A stretch of 64,000 bases of DNA. Source: DASXQK01 sp963724385 (GTDB lineage: Bacteria; Pseudomonadota; Alphaproteobacteria; Dongiales; Dongiaceae). The position numbers were made by a program, and so were the translations under genes. The stretch covers positions 1,798,001 to 1,862,000 of the forward strand of contig CAVRUJ010000002.1 in NCBI GenBank assembly GCA_963724385.1, written 5' to 3'. A model generated the notes under the pieces. It searched no databases. It had not been told where the DNA came from and saw only the letters and a program-made list of their open reading frames with translations. The stretch's first letter is position 1, and each line of letters opens with the position of its first letter. Below, one piece after another: positions 8,261-16,805 of this stretch.

Positions 8261-9136
8261 ATGAGCGCTTCCGAGAGCCTGCCGGACAGGGCTTCCAGCG
8301 CCGACGGCCCCATGACCATCGGCTCCGAAGAGCACAAGCGCCTGTTCTGCCGCATGCTTCTCGACAGCTACGACCCCTATAAGCCGGCGGTCATCGACTG
8401 GCCGAAGCTTGAGCCAACAGCACTCGCCCGATTGACCGGCCTGCCCTTCTGGGACATGGCGGTGGCAACCGAGGAAATCGCCGGCCGGCGCATGGCGGCG
8501 CTGGCCGCGGTCGCCGAGGATGCGCTGATCGCCGAGGCGGTCGCCCTCAACGCCTTCGAGGAACGTCGGCACAAGGACGTGCTGGGCCACATGATCCGCG
8601 TCTATGGCATCGCCCTCAAACCCGAGGGCCCGCCGCCGCCCGTGATCGACCCGCTGTGGGGGTTCCTCAGGACCGGCTACGGCGAATGCTTCGATTCCTT
8701 TTTCGCCTTCGGCCTGTTCGAGCTGGCCAAGCGTTCGGGCTTCTTCCCCGTGGAGCTGGTGGAGGTGTTCGAGCCGGTGATCCAGGAGGAGGCGCGCCAC
8801 AACCTCTTCTTCGTCAACTGGGTCGCCTATATGCAGGCCCGGCGCGGGGGTGTCGCCGGCCTTGCCTTCCGGGGCCGCTGTCTTGCCGCGCTCGCGGTCC
8901 AGGCCTGGAACCGGCTGAAGTCGGCGCGCGGGGTCGAGGAGGAGAATTTCACGTCTGCCGGCCGCGATACCGTGGGCATCGACCTCTCGCCCAGGCAATT
9001 CCTGCAGCTTTGCCTGGCGGAGAATGACCGGCGGCTCGCCGGCTACGACCGGCGGCTGCTCCGGCCGCGCATCATGCCGGCGCTGGCGCGCCTGGCCTGC
9101 CGGTTCCTGCGCGAGAAGAAAGCAAACAAGAAATAA
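8261..9136 (+). CDS. Ferritin-like diiron four-helix protein, first paralog
   Basis: A 291-residue soluble, mostly helical protein carrying a full set of diiron ligands in ferritin-like order: Glu at 71/72 (ATEE), E101-R-R-H104, Glu154 (GLFELA) and E177-A-R-H180. This is the arrangement of diiron oxidases and oxygenases, but I do not know the substrate. The start at 8261 is chosen because the second paralog starts with the same MSAS. The frame is open to 8225. It is divergent from the GT4 gene. An ACCACAGAG repeat begins three bases after its stop. It is about 75 percent identical by eye to the next gene. Confidence 0.75.
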   Translation: MSASESLPDRASSADGPMTIGSEEHKRLFCRMLLDSYDPYKPAVIDWPKLEPTALARLTGLPFWDMAVATEEIAGRRMAALAAVAEDALIAEAVALNAFEERRHKDVLGHMIRVYGIALKPEGPPPPVIDPLWGFLRTGYGECFDSFFAFGLFELAKRSGFFPVELVEVFEPVIQEEARHNLFFVNWVAYMQARRGGVAGLAFRGRCLAALAVQAWNRLKSARGVEEENFTSAGRDTVGIDLSPRQFLQLCLAENDRRLAGYDRRLLRPRIMPALARLACRFLREKKANKK

Positions 9137-9138
9137 GA

Positions 9139-9167
9139 ACCACAGAGACACGAGAGGCACTGAGAAG
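9139..9167 (+). repeat. ACCACAGAG repeat, copy 1 (3' of the first diiron gene)
   Basis: The copy begins ACCACAGAGACACGAGAGG and is nearly identical over 29 bases to the copy at 29371. A shared downstream segment, TTCGCGGCCGCAGAC, follows near 9200 here and near 29422 there. It lies on the sense strand immediately after the stop codon. Confidence 0.8.
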
Positions 9168-9263
9168 GGAGAAAGCAGAGGAGAGTCCCGACCAATTCGC
9201 GGCCGCAGACCCAGACTAGGCGGTGAATTTATATAGTAGCCGCCGTCAGCAACCCACGGACTT

Positions 9264-9320
9264 CCGCTTTGGATCCGAAAGCGGTCTCCGCTCACATCGA
9301 GGCGCACTTCCGAGAAGTGC
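9264..9320. other. Two short perfect hairpins between the diiron paralogs
   Basis: CCGCTTT (9264-9270) pairs with AAAGCGG (9278-9284) across a seven-base loop. GCACTTC (9304-9310) pairs with GAAGTGC (9314-9320) across CGA. There is no T-run. The 337-base gap 9137-9473 otherwise shows the ACCACAGAG repeat, an A/T-richer patch near 9380-9410 that may hold a promoter, and no gene. Confidence 0.45.
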
Positions 9321-9473
9321 CAGGAGGCGACATAAGCAAGGAGCACAGGGTTCTGCGCGCTCATCCGGTGGATGTCGATTAAGAATCTGTGAGATTAATT
9401 TTCCCCGGCACTGTGGCCTTGCTGTCAAATGCCGATTGCCGCAGCTACCTGAATGGGGGAAAAGGAAACTGAG

Positions 9474-10364
9474 ATGAGCGCCTCAGACAGCCTCTCGCAG
9501 AGCAGGCCGGCGGCCCGTGACGGCAGCCTGAGAATCGGCTCGCCAGAACACAAGCACCTGTTCTGCCGGATGCTTCTGGACACCTTCGATCCTTACAAGC
9601 CGGCGGTGATCGCCTGGCCGAAGCTGGAGCCGGCGGCGCTCGCCCGGCTGACCGGCCTGCCCTTCTGGGATTTGGCGGTGGCGACCGAGGAGAAGGCCGG
9701 ACAGCGCATGGAGGCCCTGGCGGCGATCTCGGATGATCCGCTGATCCGCGAGGCGGTCGCGCTCAACGCCTTCGAGGAGCGCCGGCACAAGGACGTGCTC
9801 GGCCACATGATCCGCTTCTATGGCGTCGCGCTCCATCCGGAGAGCCCGCCGCCGCCGGTCGATCCGCTCTGGGGTTTCCTCAGGACCGGCTATGGCGAGT
9901 GCTTCGATTCCTTCCTCGCCTTCGGCCTGTTCGAGTTGGCCACGCGCTCCGGCTTCTTCCCCGCCGAGCTGATCGCGGTGTTCGAGCCGGTGATCCAGGA
10001 GGAGGCGCGCCACAACCTCTTCTTCGTCAACTGGGTCGCCTATATGCAGGCCCGGCGCGGGGGCCTCGCCGGCCTCGGCTTCACCGGCCAATGCTTGGCG
10101 GCGCTCGCCGTCCAGGCCTGGGACAGGCTCAAGGCCGCCCGCGGTGTGGAAGGTGACAATTTCACCGCGACCGGACGCGACGCCGTGGGGATTGAAATCT
10201 CGCCGCGCGCATTCCTCGAGCTCTGCATCACCGAGAACGATCGGCGCCTGTCCGGCCACGACCCGCGCCTGCTGCGCCCGCGGATCATGCCGGCCCTGGC
10301 CCGCATGGCCTGCCGGTTTCTCAGAAAGAAGAAGAACCAGGAAGACGCAGAGATACAGAGGTAG
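9474..10364 (+). CDS. Ferritin-like diiron four-helix protein, second paralog
   Basis: A 296-residue tandem paralog of the previous gene with all diiron ligands kept (Glu72/73, E102-R-R-H105, Glu154, E177-A-R-H180 by homology). The ATG at 9474 has a clear ribosome site (AAGGA, 8 bases upstream). The last dozen residues (NQEDAEIQR end) are encoded by a degenerate ACCACAGAG repeat, so the repeat has been captured as a C-terminal tail. Whether the two copies form a heteromer or differ in substrate cannot be told from sequence. Confidence 0.75.
   Translation: MSASDSLSQSRPAARDGSLRIGSPEHKHLFCRMLLDTFDPYKPAVIAWPKLEPAALARLTGLPFWDLAVATEEKAGQRMEALAAISDDPLIREAVALNAFEERRHKDVLGHMIRFYGVALHPESPPPPVDPLWGFLRTGYGECFDSFLAFGLFELATRSGFFPAELIAVFEPVIQEEARHNLFFVNWVAYMQARRGGLAGLGFTGQCLAALAVQAWDRLKAARGVEGDNFTATGRDAVGIEISPRAFLELCITENDRRLSGHDPRLLRPRIMPALARMACRFLRKKKNQEDAEIQR
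10336..10361 (+). repeat. ACCACAGAG repeat, copy 2 (inside the 3' end of the second diiron gene)
   Basis: A diverged copy beginning ACCAGGAAGACGCAGAG lies on the sense strand and runs into the stop codon at 10362. It encodes the C-terminal tail of the second diiron protein. Confidence 0.6.
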
Positions 10365-10796
10365 CGCGTCCGGGTGCGATGCCTGGGCTAACCTCGTTAA
10401 TTTCGCCTGAAGCATTGCGAGTGCCGAGATAGCACCGACTTGCGCGGCGGAGTCCGAACTGTACGCGGCCAGCCAGAGCGCATATGCGACTGCATCGACG
10501 GCAAATGGCACCGTTTCGGCTATTCCAGTAACACTCTGTTTGAATTTGACTTGTAATATATCGGCAATCTGGTGTTAGTTTTTGTGTTTTTTGGCTACGG
10601 CCGCTTCGCGAATGGGATTCAAGGGCGACCATGAAGCGTGTGGCTGCTGCTTGCCTCTTGTTGGCCGGTAGGGAACCGTCGGGGTCGGTCGAGGCATCCG
10701 GTCGGCGACATAAACGTAGGCGTCGGCTGGCGATCCGCGGTGGCCTGCCTTGCAGCGAGCCGCGAACTTTCGAAATCGAAGGAGACGGATATCGCC
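10365..10796. other. Non-coding stretch upstream of ino1
   Basis: I see no convincing gene here. Short open frames on both strands lack family features. 10520-10600 is clearly A/T-richer than the surroundings (TTGAATTTGACTTG, TAATATAT, then a T-rich run) and is the best place for the promoter of the inositol cluster. A long 5' leader to the ATG at 10797 would result. Confidence 0.4.
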
Positions 10797-11930
<1,134 letters not shown>

Positions 11931-11955
11931 GCGCCGGATCCTCTGAAGCAGTGCG

Positions 11956-11989
11956 ACGGCGCCGGCGGTTCGAGTCCCGCCGGCGCCGT
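11956..11989 (+). terminator. Perfect 13-bp hairpin between ino1 and the HAD gene
   Basis: Arms 11956-11968 and 11977-11989 pair at all 13 positions around the loop TTCGAGTC. No T-run follows, so it is more likely an RNA processing or partial-termination hairpin than a simple terminator. The loop and flanks (GGTTCGAGTCCCGCC) look like a tRNA T-arm, but there is no room for a tRNA body. Confidence 0.5.
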
Positions 11990-12007
11990 AAAGCTTGGCG
12001 GTCATCG

Positions 12008-12715
12008 ATGCGAAGCAAATACGAAACGCTGCTGTTTGATTTCGGCGGCACGCTGGATGCCGACGGCATCGCCTGGAAGGAGCGCATGCACGCCCTCTAT
12101 GGCGCCGAGGGGCTGGCCATGAAGGTCGAGGCCTTCGCGCCTGCCTTCTTCGCCGCAGACGATCCCCTCGTCGGCGGCCTGCCGGTCGATGCCGATCTGC
12201 CGGCCACGGTCGCGAGCCTCGCCCGCAATCTCGAGGCCGAGCTGGCCAGGCGCGGCCAGCCGACGGCAAGCGCGCGCGGCCAGCGGGTCGCCAAGCGCTT
12301 TCTCGCCGAGGCCGAGGCGGCCTTCGGTCGCAATCGCCCGCTGCTGGAGGCACTCGCCCGACGCTACCGCCTGGGCATCGTCTCCAATTTTTACGGCAAT
12401 CTGGAGGCGGTCTGCCGTGGCGCCGGCCTCGCGCCCTGCTTCGCCGTGATGGTTGACAGCCAGCGCGTCGGCGCCGAGAAGCCCGATCCCGCCATCTTCC
12501 GCGCTGCCCTGGAGCCGCTCGGCGCCAGGCCGGAGACGACGCTGTTCATCGGCGATTCGCTGAAGCGCGACCGGGAGGGCGCGCGGCGCATGGGCATGGA
12601 CTTCCTGTGGATCGCTCCGCCGGAGGTCGCGGCCGCCGAGCGGACGGCAAGCGGCGGCGCGCTGTCCCATCGCGTGTTGACGCAGTTGCTTGCGCTCGAG
12701 GAGATGCTGCCGTGA
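12008..12715 (+). CDS. HAD-superfamily phosphatase, inositol cluster
   Basis: A 235-residue haloacid-dehalogenase-type hydrolase. Motif I is DFGGTL at residues 11-16: the nucleophile Asp11 is present but the usual second Asp is Gly13, as in some other HAD phosphatases. Motif II/III features are VSNF and GAEKPDPAIF, and motif IV is IGDSLKRD. In this context it could remove phosphate from inositol phosphate or from a phospho-intermediate. The stop overlaps the GTG start of the next gene by four bases, so translation is probably coupled. Confidence 0.85.
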   Translation: MRSKYETLLFDFGGTLDADGIAWKERMHALYGAEGLAMKVEAFAPAFFAADDPLVGGLPVDADLPATVASLARNLEAELARRGQPTASARGQRVAKRFLAEAEAAFGRNRPLLEALARRYRLGIVSNFYGNLEAVCRGAGLAPCFAVMVDSQRVGAEKPDPAIFRAALEPLGARPETTLFIGDSLKRDREGARRMGMDFLWIAPPEVAAAERTASGGALSHRVLTQLLALEEMLP

Positions 12716-13431
12716 GCGCGACCGCCGAGCGCCGGATCTGTCAGGGCGGCATCATTGCCGCCGGCGACGGCACGCGGCTACGCGCCGACGGCTGCCGGTC
12801 GAGCAAGCCCATGGCCGCGGTCGGCGGCCGGCCGCTCATAGCCCACAGCCTCGAGCGCTTCCGGGCATCCGGCATCCGGCGCCTCTGCGTCATCATCAAC
12901 GAGCAGAGCGAGGATTGCCGGCAATGGCTTGCGGCCAATGCCGGCGATCTCGAGCTTGATCTGGTCGTGAAGAGCACACCCTCTTCCTACGTGAGCTTCC
13001 GACTGATCGCCGAGCGCCTCGCCGGCGCACCGGCGATCATCACCACGGTCGACAGCATCCTGCCGACGGCGTCCTTCGCGCGCTTCGTCGAAGGGGCCGC
13101 GGCTTTTCCAGCCGAGGCCTTCGTCCTTGGCCTCACCGACCACGTGGCCGACGAGAAGCCGCTCTGGGCGACCCTCGACAACGGCAACGGCCGCATCGCC
13201 AGGCTGGGCGACCCGGCCGGCGGCCTGGTGACGGCCGGGCTCTATGCCCTGCCCACCCGCCGTCCGGTCGAACCCGCGACGGGCTTCGCGCGCCTCCGAG
13301 ACTATCTCGACTGGCTGGTGACCGAAGGCCATCCGGTCTACGGCATCGTCCTCGATCGCGTCTTCGACATAGACCGGGCCCGTGACATCGCTGCGGCGGA
13401 GCTTGCCTTGCGCGAGAGCTCCGCCCCATGA
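12712..13431 (+). CDS. Nucleotidyltransferase (NTP transferase), inositol cluster
   Basis: A 239-residue sugar- or inositol-phosphate nucleotidyltransferase. The N-terminal signature GGIIAAGDGTRLR (residues 12-24) binds the NTP, with Lys32 (SSKPM), TTVDS near 105-110 and a C-terminal FDIDRARD where a metal-binding Asp is expected. It begins at a GTG inside the HAD stop (GTGA) and ends in an ATGA overlap with the ATP-grasp gene. Next to ino1 and a CDP-alcohol phosphatidyltransferase, CTP:inositol-phosphate cytidylyltransferase is the best guess. A sugar-phosphate substrate is the alternative. Confidence 0.82.
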   Translation: MSATAERRICQGGIIAAGDGTRLRADGCRSSKPMAAVGGRPLIAHSLERFRASGIRRLCVIINEQSEDCRQWLAANAGDLELDLVVKSTPSSYVSFRLIAERLAGAPAIITTVDSILPTASFARFVEGAAAFPAEAFVLGLTDHVADEKPLWATLDNGNGRIARLGDPAGGLVTAGLYALPTRRPVEPATGFARLRDYLDWLVTEGHPVYGIVLDRVFDIDRARDIAAAELALRESSAP

Positions 13432-14279
13432 GCCCCACGATGACCTGCTGGGGCATCTACCGCGAAAGCGCCCATTCGCCGGGCCGGGTCGACGACGACG
13501 CGGCCATTCTCGATGCCGTGGGCGAGGCCCTGCGGGCCCGCGGCTTCGCCGTGACGCTGCTCGACACTGAGGATGCAGCGCCCGCGCTCGCCGCGACCAG
13601 CGCGATGATCTTCGCCATGTGCGAACAGGGCCTGATCCTCGATCGGCTGCAGCGCGCGGCCGAGGCGGGCGCGGTGGTGGTCAATACGCCGGCGGCGATC
13701 CGCAACACCTACCGCCATCGCATGGTCGAGCTCTTCGGCAAAGCCCGTGTGCCCGCGCCGGTGAGCCATGTGGTCGCGACCGACGCCGCCGCGCTGCCGC
13801 CCTCCCAGGACGTCTGGATCAAGCGCTACGATTTCCATGCGACCCAGAGCGACGACGTGATGTATGTCGCCTCGCAGGCCGGGCTGCGGCAGGCGCTGGC
13901 CGGCTTCGCCGCCCGCGGCATTCCCTTCGTCGTCGTCCAGGAACATGTGGCCGGCGACCTGATCAAGTTCTATGGCGTGGGCTCTGGCATCAAGGGTCTG
14001 CCCACGCCGGCCTGGTTCGAATGGTTCTATCACCGCGACAAGGGCATGACCGGCTACGGCTTCAGGCCGGAGCGCCTAACCGAGGTCGCGCGGCAGGCGG
14101 CCGCGGCCTTGGGAGTGGAAATCTTCGGCGGCGATGCCATCATCCGGCCCGATGGCGAGCCGGTCATCATCGATCTCAATGCCTGGCCCAGCTATGCGCG
14201 GTTCCGCGCTGCGGCGGCCGAGGCAATCGTTGCCTATTTGGCGCAACGCTACCATCGTGGCCCCAGGGCCGCCAGCTGA
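13428..14279 (+). CDS. ATP-grasp enzyme resembling inositol polyphosphate kinases
   Basis: A 283-residue ATP-grasp protein. Lys132 in VWIKRYDFHATQSDDVMYV, the segment VVVQEHVAGDLIKFYGVG (169-186), and C-terminal metal ligands Asp236, Asp249 and Asn251 (GGDAIIRPDGEPVIIDLNAW) are all visible. From memory of the family, eukaryotic inositol 1,3,4-trisphosphate 5/6-kinases have closely similar segments: K-x-R-x-A-H-G-T-x-S before the hinge, VVQNFI...LYKVFVVG, and DINAFPGY. With ino1 in the operon, an inositol-phosphate kinase is a reasonable inference. A carboxylate-amine ligase (RimK or glutathione-synthetase type) is the alternative. The start overlaps the previous stop (ATGA). Confidence 0.75.
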   Translation: MSPTMTCWGIYRESAHSPGRVDDDAAILDAVGEALRARGFAVTLLDTEDAAPALAATSAMIFAMCEQGLILDRLQRAAEAGAVVVNTPAAIRNTYRHRMVELFGKARVPAPVSHVVATDAAALPPSQDVWIKRYDFHATQSDDVMYVASQAGLRQALAGFAARGIPFVVVQEHVAGDLIKFYGVGSGIKGLPTPAWFEWFYHRDKGMTGYGFRPERLTEVARQAAAALGVEIFGGDAIIRPDGEPVIIDLNAWPSYARFRAAAAEAIVAYLAQRYHRGPRAAS

Positions 14280-14293
14280 CGAGGATCACTTCG

Positions 14294-15670
14294 ATGAAAG
14301 CCAAGCCTAGTTCGGGCTTAAAGCCGGTCGATTCCGAATCCGGCAAGCGCTACGCCGTTCCCGGCCCGAAATCGATGGCGATCTTCGATCGCGAGGCCGA
14401 GGTCATGGCGCCCGGGCTGCAGTCGATCGCGCTCTTCTCCCGGATAGTGGTCGATCGCGCAAAGGGCTGCGTCATCACCGACGTGGACGGCAAGGACTAC
14501 CTCGACTTCGTCGCCGGCATCGGCGTCGGCAGCCTGGGTCACTGCCACCCCCATTACCTGAAGCGCCTGAAGGAGCAGCTCGACCATGTCACCTTCGGCA
14601 GCTTCACCACCGAGACCCGCGCGCGCTTCCTCGAGATCCTCGGAGGCATGCTGCCCGAGGGCATCACCCATGTGCAGATGTTCTCAGGCGGCGCGGAAGC
14701 GGTGGAGGCGGCCTTCCGCCTCGCCAAGTCGGTCACCAAGAGGTTCGAGTTCGTCGGCTTCTGGGGCGGCTTCCACGGCAAGACCGCGGGCGTCATCGGG
14801 CTGCTGAGCGGCGAGTACCGCAATCACCAGGGCCCCTTCCCGCCCGGCTCGCTGCTGTCGCCCTATGCCAGCTGCTATCGCTGCCCGTGGAAGCTTGAAT
14901 ACCCCTCCTGCGGACTCGCTTGCGCCGAGCATCTGCGCAACGTGATCAAGCATGAATCCCAGAGCGAGGTGGCGGCCATCGTCATGGAGCCGATGCAGGG
15001 CACCGCGGGCAATGTCATCCCGCCAGATGATTTCGTCGCCGCCGCGCGGGAGATTGCCGACGAAGCGGGTGCGCTTCTGATCGCCGACGAGATGCTGACG
15101 GGCATGGGGCGCACCGGCCGGATGTGGGCAATGGACCACTATGACGTGAAGCCGGACATCGTCACCTTCGGCAAGGGCATTGGCGGCGGCTTTCCCTTGA
15201 GCGGCGTCGCCTCGAGCCTGGAGCGCATGAACGCCAAGCCCTTCGGCATGCCGAGCGGCAGCTCCTCCAGCTTCGGTGGCAATCCGCTCGCCGCCGCCGC
15301 GGGCCTCGCCACGGTCGAGACGATCCTGGCCGAGAAGCTGGTGGAGAACTCGGCCAAGGTGGGCGCGGTGCTGCTGGACGCGCTGAAGGCCCTGCAGAAC
15401 AAGTACCGCTTCATCGGCGACGTGCGCGGCAAGGGCCTGATGATCGGCATGGACATGGTGGCCGACCGCAAGACCAAGGAGCCGCTGGACAAATCCGTCA
15501 CCCGGGCGCTGTTCCACGAGGCCCTCGATCGCGGCCTGGTGACCATGTCCTATTCCAGTGTCATCCGGATCAACCCGCCGCTGGTCATCACCGAGGAAGA
15601 AGCCCTAAAGGGCGTCGACATCCTCGACCAGTCCTTCTGCGCGATCGCGCGGCGCTTCGGGCTCGATTGA
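14294..15670 (+). CDS. Class III PLP-dependent aminotransferase, inositol cluster
   Basis: A 458-residue aminotransferase of the 4-aminobutyrate/ornithine group. The PLP lysine is Lys294 in FGKGIGGGFP. Other markers are SGGAEAVEAAF, MEPMQGTAGN and IADEMLTGMGRTG. A cysteine-containing insert (CYRCPWKLEYPSCGLAC) is like that of GABA-type enzymes. It starts 14 bases after the ATP-grasp stop, in the same operon. In this setting it may transfer an amino group to a keto-inositol or another keto intermediate. The sequence does not identify the substrate. Confidence 0.88.
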   Translation: MKAKPSSGLKPVDSESGKRYAVPGPKSMAIFDREAEVMAPGLQSIALFSRIVVDRAKGCVITDVDGKDYLDFVAGIGVGSLGHCHPHYLKRLKEQLDHVTFGSFTTETRARFLEILGGMLPEGITHVQMFSGGAEAVEAAFRLAKSVTKRFEFVGFWGGFHGKTAGVIGLLSGEYRNHQGPFPPGSLLSPYASCYRCPWKLEYPSCGLACAEHLRNVIKHESQSEVAAIVMEPMQGTAGNVIPPDDFVAAAREIADEAGALLIADEMLTGMGRTGRMWAMDHYDVKPDIVTFGKGIGGGFPLSGVASSLERMNAKPFGMPSGSSSSFGGNPLAAAAGLATVETILAEKLVENSAKVGAVLLDALKALQNKYRFIGDVRGKGLMIGMDMVADRKTKEPLDKSVTRALFHEALDRGLVTMSYSSVIRINPPLVITEEEALKGVDILDQSFCAIARRFGLD

Positions 15671-15700
15671 TGCCTCCGTTGGAAGCCACTCTCTCTCCAG

Positions 15701-15762
15701 CGTCATTCCCGCGAAAGCGGGAGTCCATCGGTCTGTGGACCCCCACTTTCGCATGGGTGACG
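15701..15762. repeat. CGTCATTCCCGCG palindrome element
   Basis: A complete dispersed palindrome: the end CGTCATTCCCGCGAAAGCGG faces a diverged complement ending GGGTGACG. Related copies are at 23951, 54425, 56911 and, as a half copy, 1119. It sits between the aminotransferase and the Gfo/Idh gene and may partly separate their expression. Confidence 0.75.
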
Positions 15763-15809
15763 GGCGAGGCGCTGCCGACGGATCGGGCTATCCCTTAGCT
15801 CGCGTTCCA

Positions 15810-16805
15810 ATGTTGCGTGGCGCCTTCGTCGGTTTCGGCAATGTCGCCGCGGAAGGGCATCTGCCCGGCTGGAATAGCGCGCCCGGCGTGGCGATGGTCG
15901 CCGCGACCGACGCGACTCCGGCCAGGCGCGCCCTCTTCGAGGAGCGCTGTCCCGGCGGCCAATGGTTCGAGAGCATCGAAGCCCTGCTGGTCGAGGCTCC
16001 GATCGATTTCGTCGACATCTGCACCCCGCCCGGCAGCCATGCCGGGCTGGCCACCCGCGCGCTCCAGGCGGGACTGCATGTCCTGTGCGAGAAGCCGCTG
16101 GTCACGAAGGCGGAGGACGCCGCCGCGCTGGCACGCGCCGCCGAGGGCCAGGTCCTGCACACGGTCCACAATTGGCTCGAAGCCCCGCTCTGCCGGAAGA
16201 TCTCGGCCCTGATCGCCGACGGCGCGGTCAGGCGGATTCGCAGCATCGACTGGCAGACCCTGCGCAGCCGCCCCGCTGTCGGCGTCGCGGCTGCGGCCAA
16301 CTGGCGCGTGGACCCTGCGCTCGCCGGCGGCGGCATCCTGTTCGATCACGGCTGGCATGCCCTCTATTGCCTGTTGCGCTGGGCGGGCGGCGTGCCTGAA
16401 AGCCTGGCTGCGGCGCTAGAAACGCGGCGGCACCATGAATGGCCGATCGAGGATACGGCAACGGTCGAACTGGGCTTCCCCCGCGCCAGCGGACGGATCT
16501 TCCTCACCTGGACCGCGGACGAGCGCACCAATCACATCGCCATCAAGGGCGACGGCGGCCGCATCCACATCGAGCGGGAGACCGTGCTGCTGACGACGAG
16601 CGCCGGCGAGCGGCGCTGGACCTGTCCGCCCGCCCTGTCGGAGGGCTCCCATCACCCCGACTGGTTCGTCGGCGTCGCCGCCGACTTCCAGGCGGCGATC
16701 GCCAGCGGAGGCCGCGGCAACCTCGACGAGGCCCTGCTCTGCGCGAAGCTGATTGGCCTTGCCCAGCGTTCCAGCGCCGAAGGTGGCGCGCGGCTGAAGG
16801 TCTAG
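15810..16805 (+). CDS. Gfo/Idh/MocA family NAD(P)-dependent dehydrogenase
   Basis: A 331-residue oxidoreductase with an N-terminal Rossmann fold (GFGNVAAEGH near residue 8), the family EKPL motif near residue 97 and a catalytic-region FDHGWHAL with the expected histidine. Members oxidise a ring or chain hydroxyl of inositols and sugars. Here it could make the keto compound used by the adjacent aminotransferase. The start at 15810 is chosen because the Rossmann strand begins right after it; the upstream extension runs into a repeat. Its stop overlaps by four bases the stop of the convergent phosphatidyltransferase gene. Confidence 0.85.
   Translation: MLRGAFVGFGNVAAEGHLPGWNSAPGVAMVAATDATPARRALFEERCPGGQWFESIEALLVEAPIDFVDICTPPGSHAGLATRALQAGLHVLCEKPLVTKAEDAAALARAAEGQVLHTVHNWLEAPLCRKISALIADGAVRRIRSIDWQTLRSRPAVGVAAAANWRVDPALAGGGILFDHGWHALYCLLRWAGGVPESLAAALETRRHHEWPIEDTATVELGFPRASGRIFLTWTADERTNHIAIKGDGGRIHIERETVLLTTSAGERRWTCPPALSEGSHHPDWFVGVAADFQAAIASGGRGNLDEALLCAKLIGLAQRSSAEGGARLKV

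Noticed and set aside
11931..11995. A tRNA gene
   Set aside because: A T-arm-like sequence is present, but there is no D-arm, no anticodon arm and no 5' acceptor strand, and the stem is 13 bp rather than 5.
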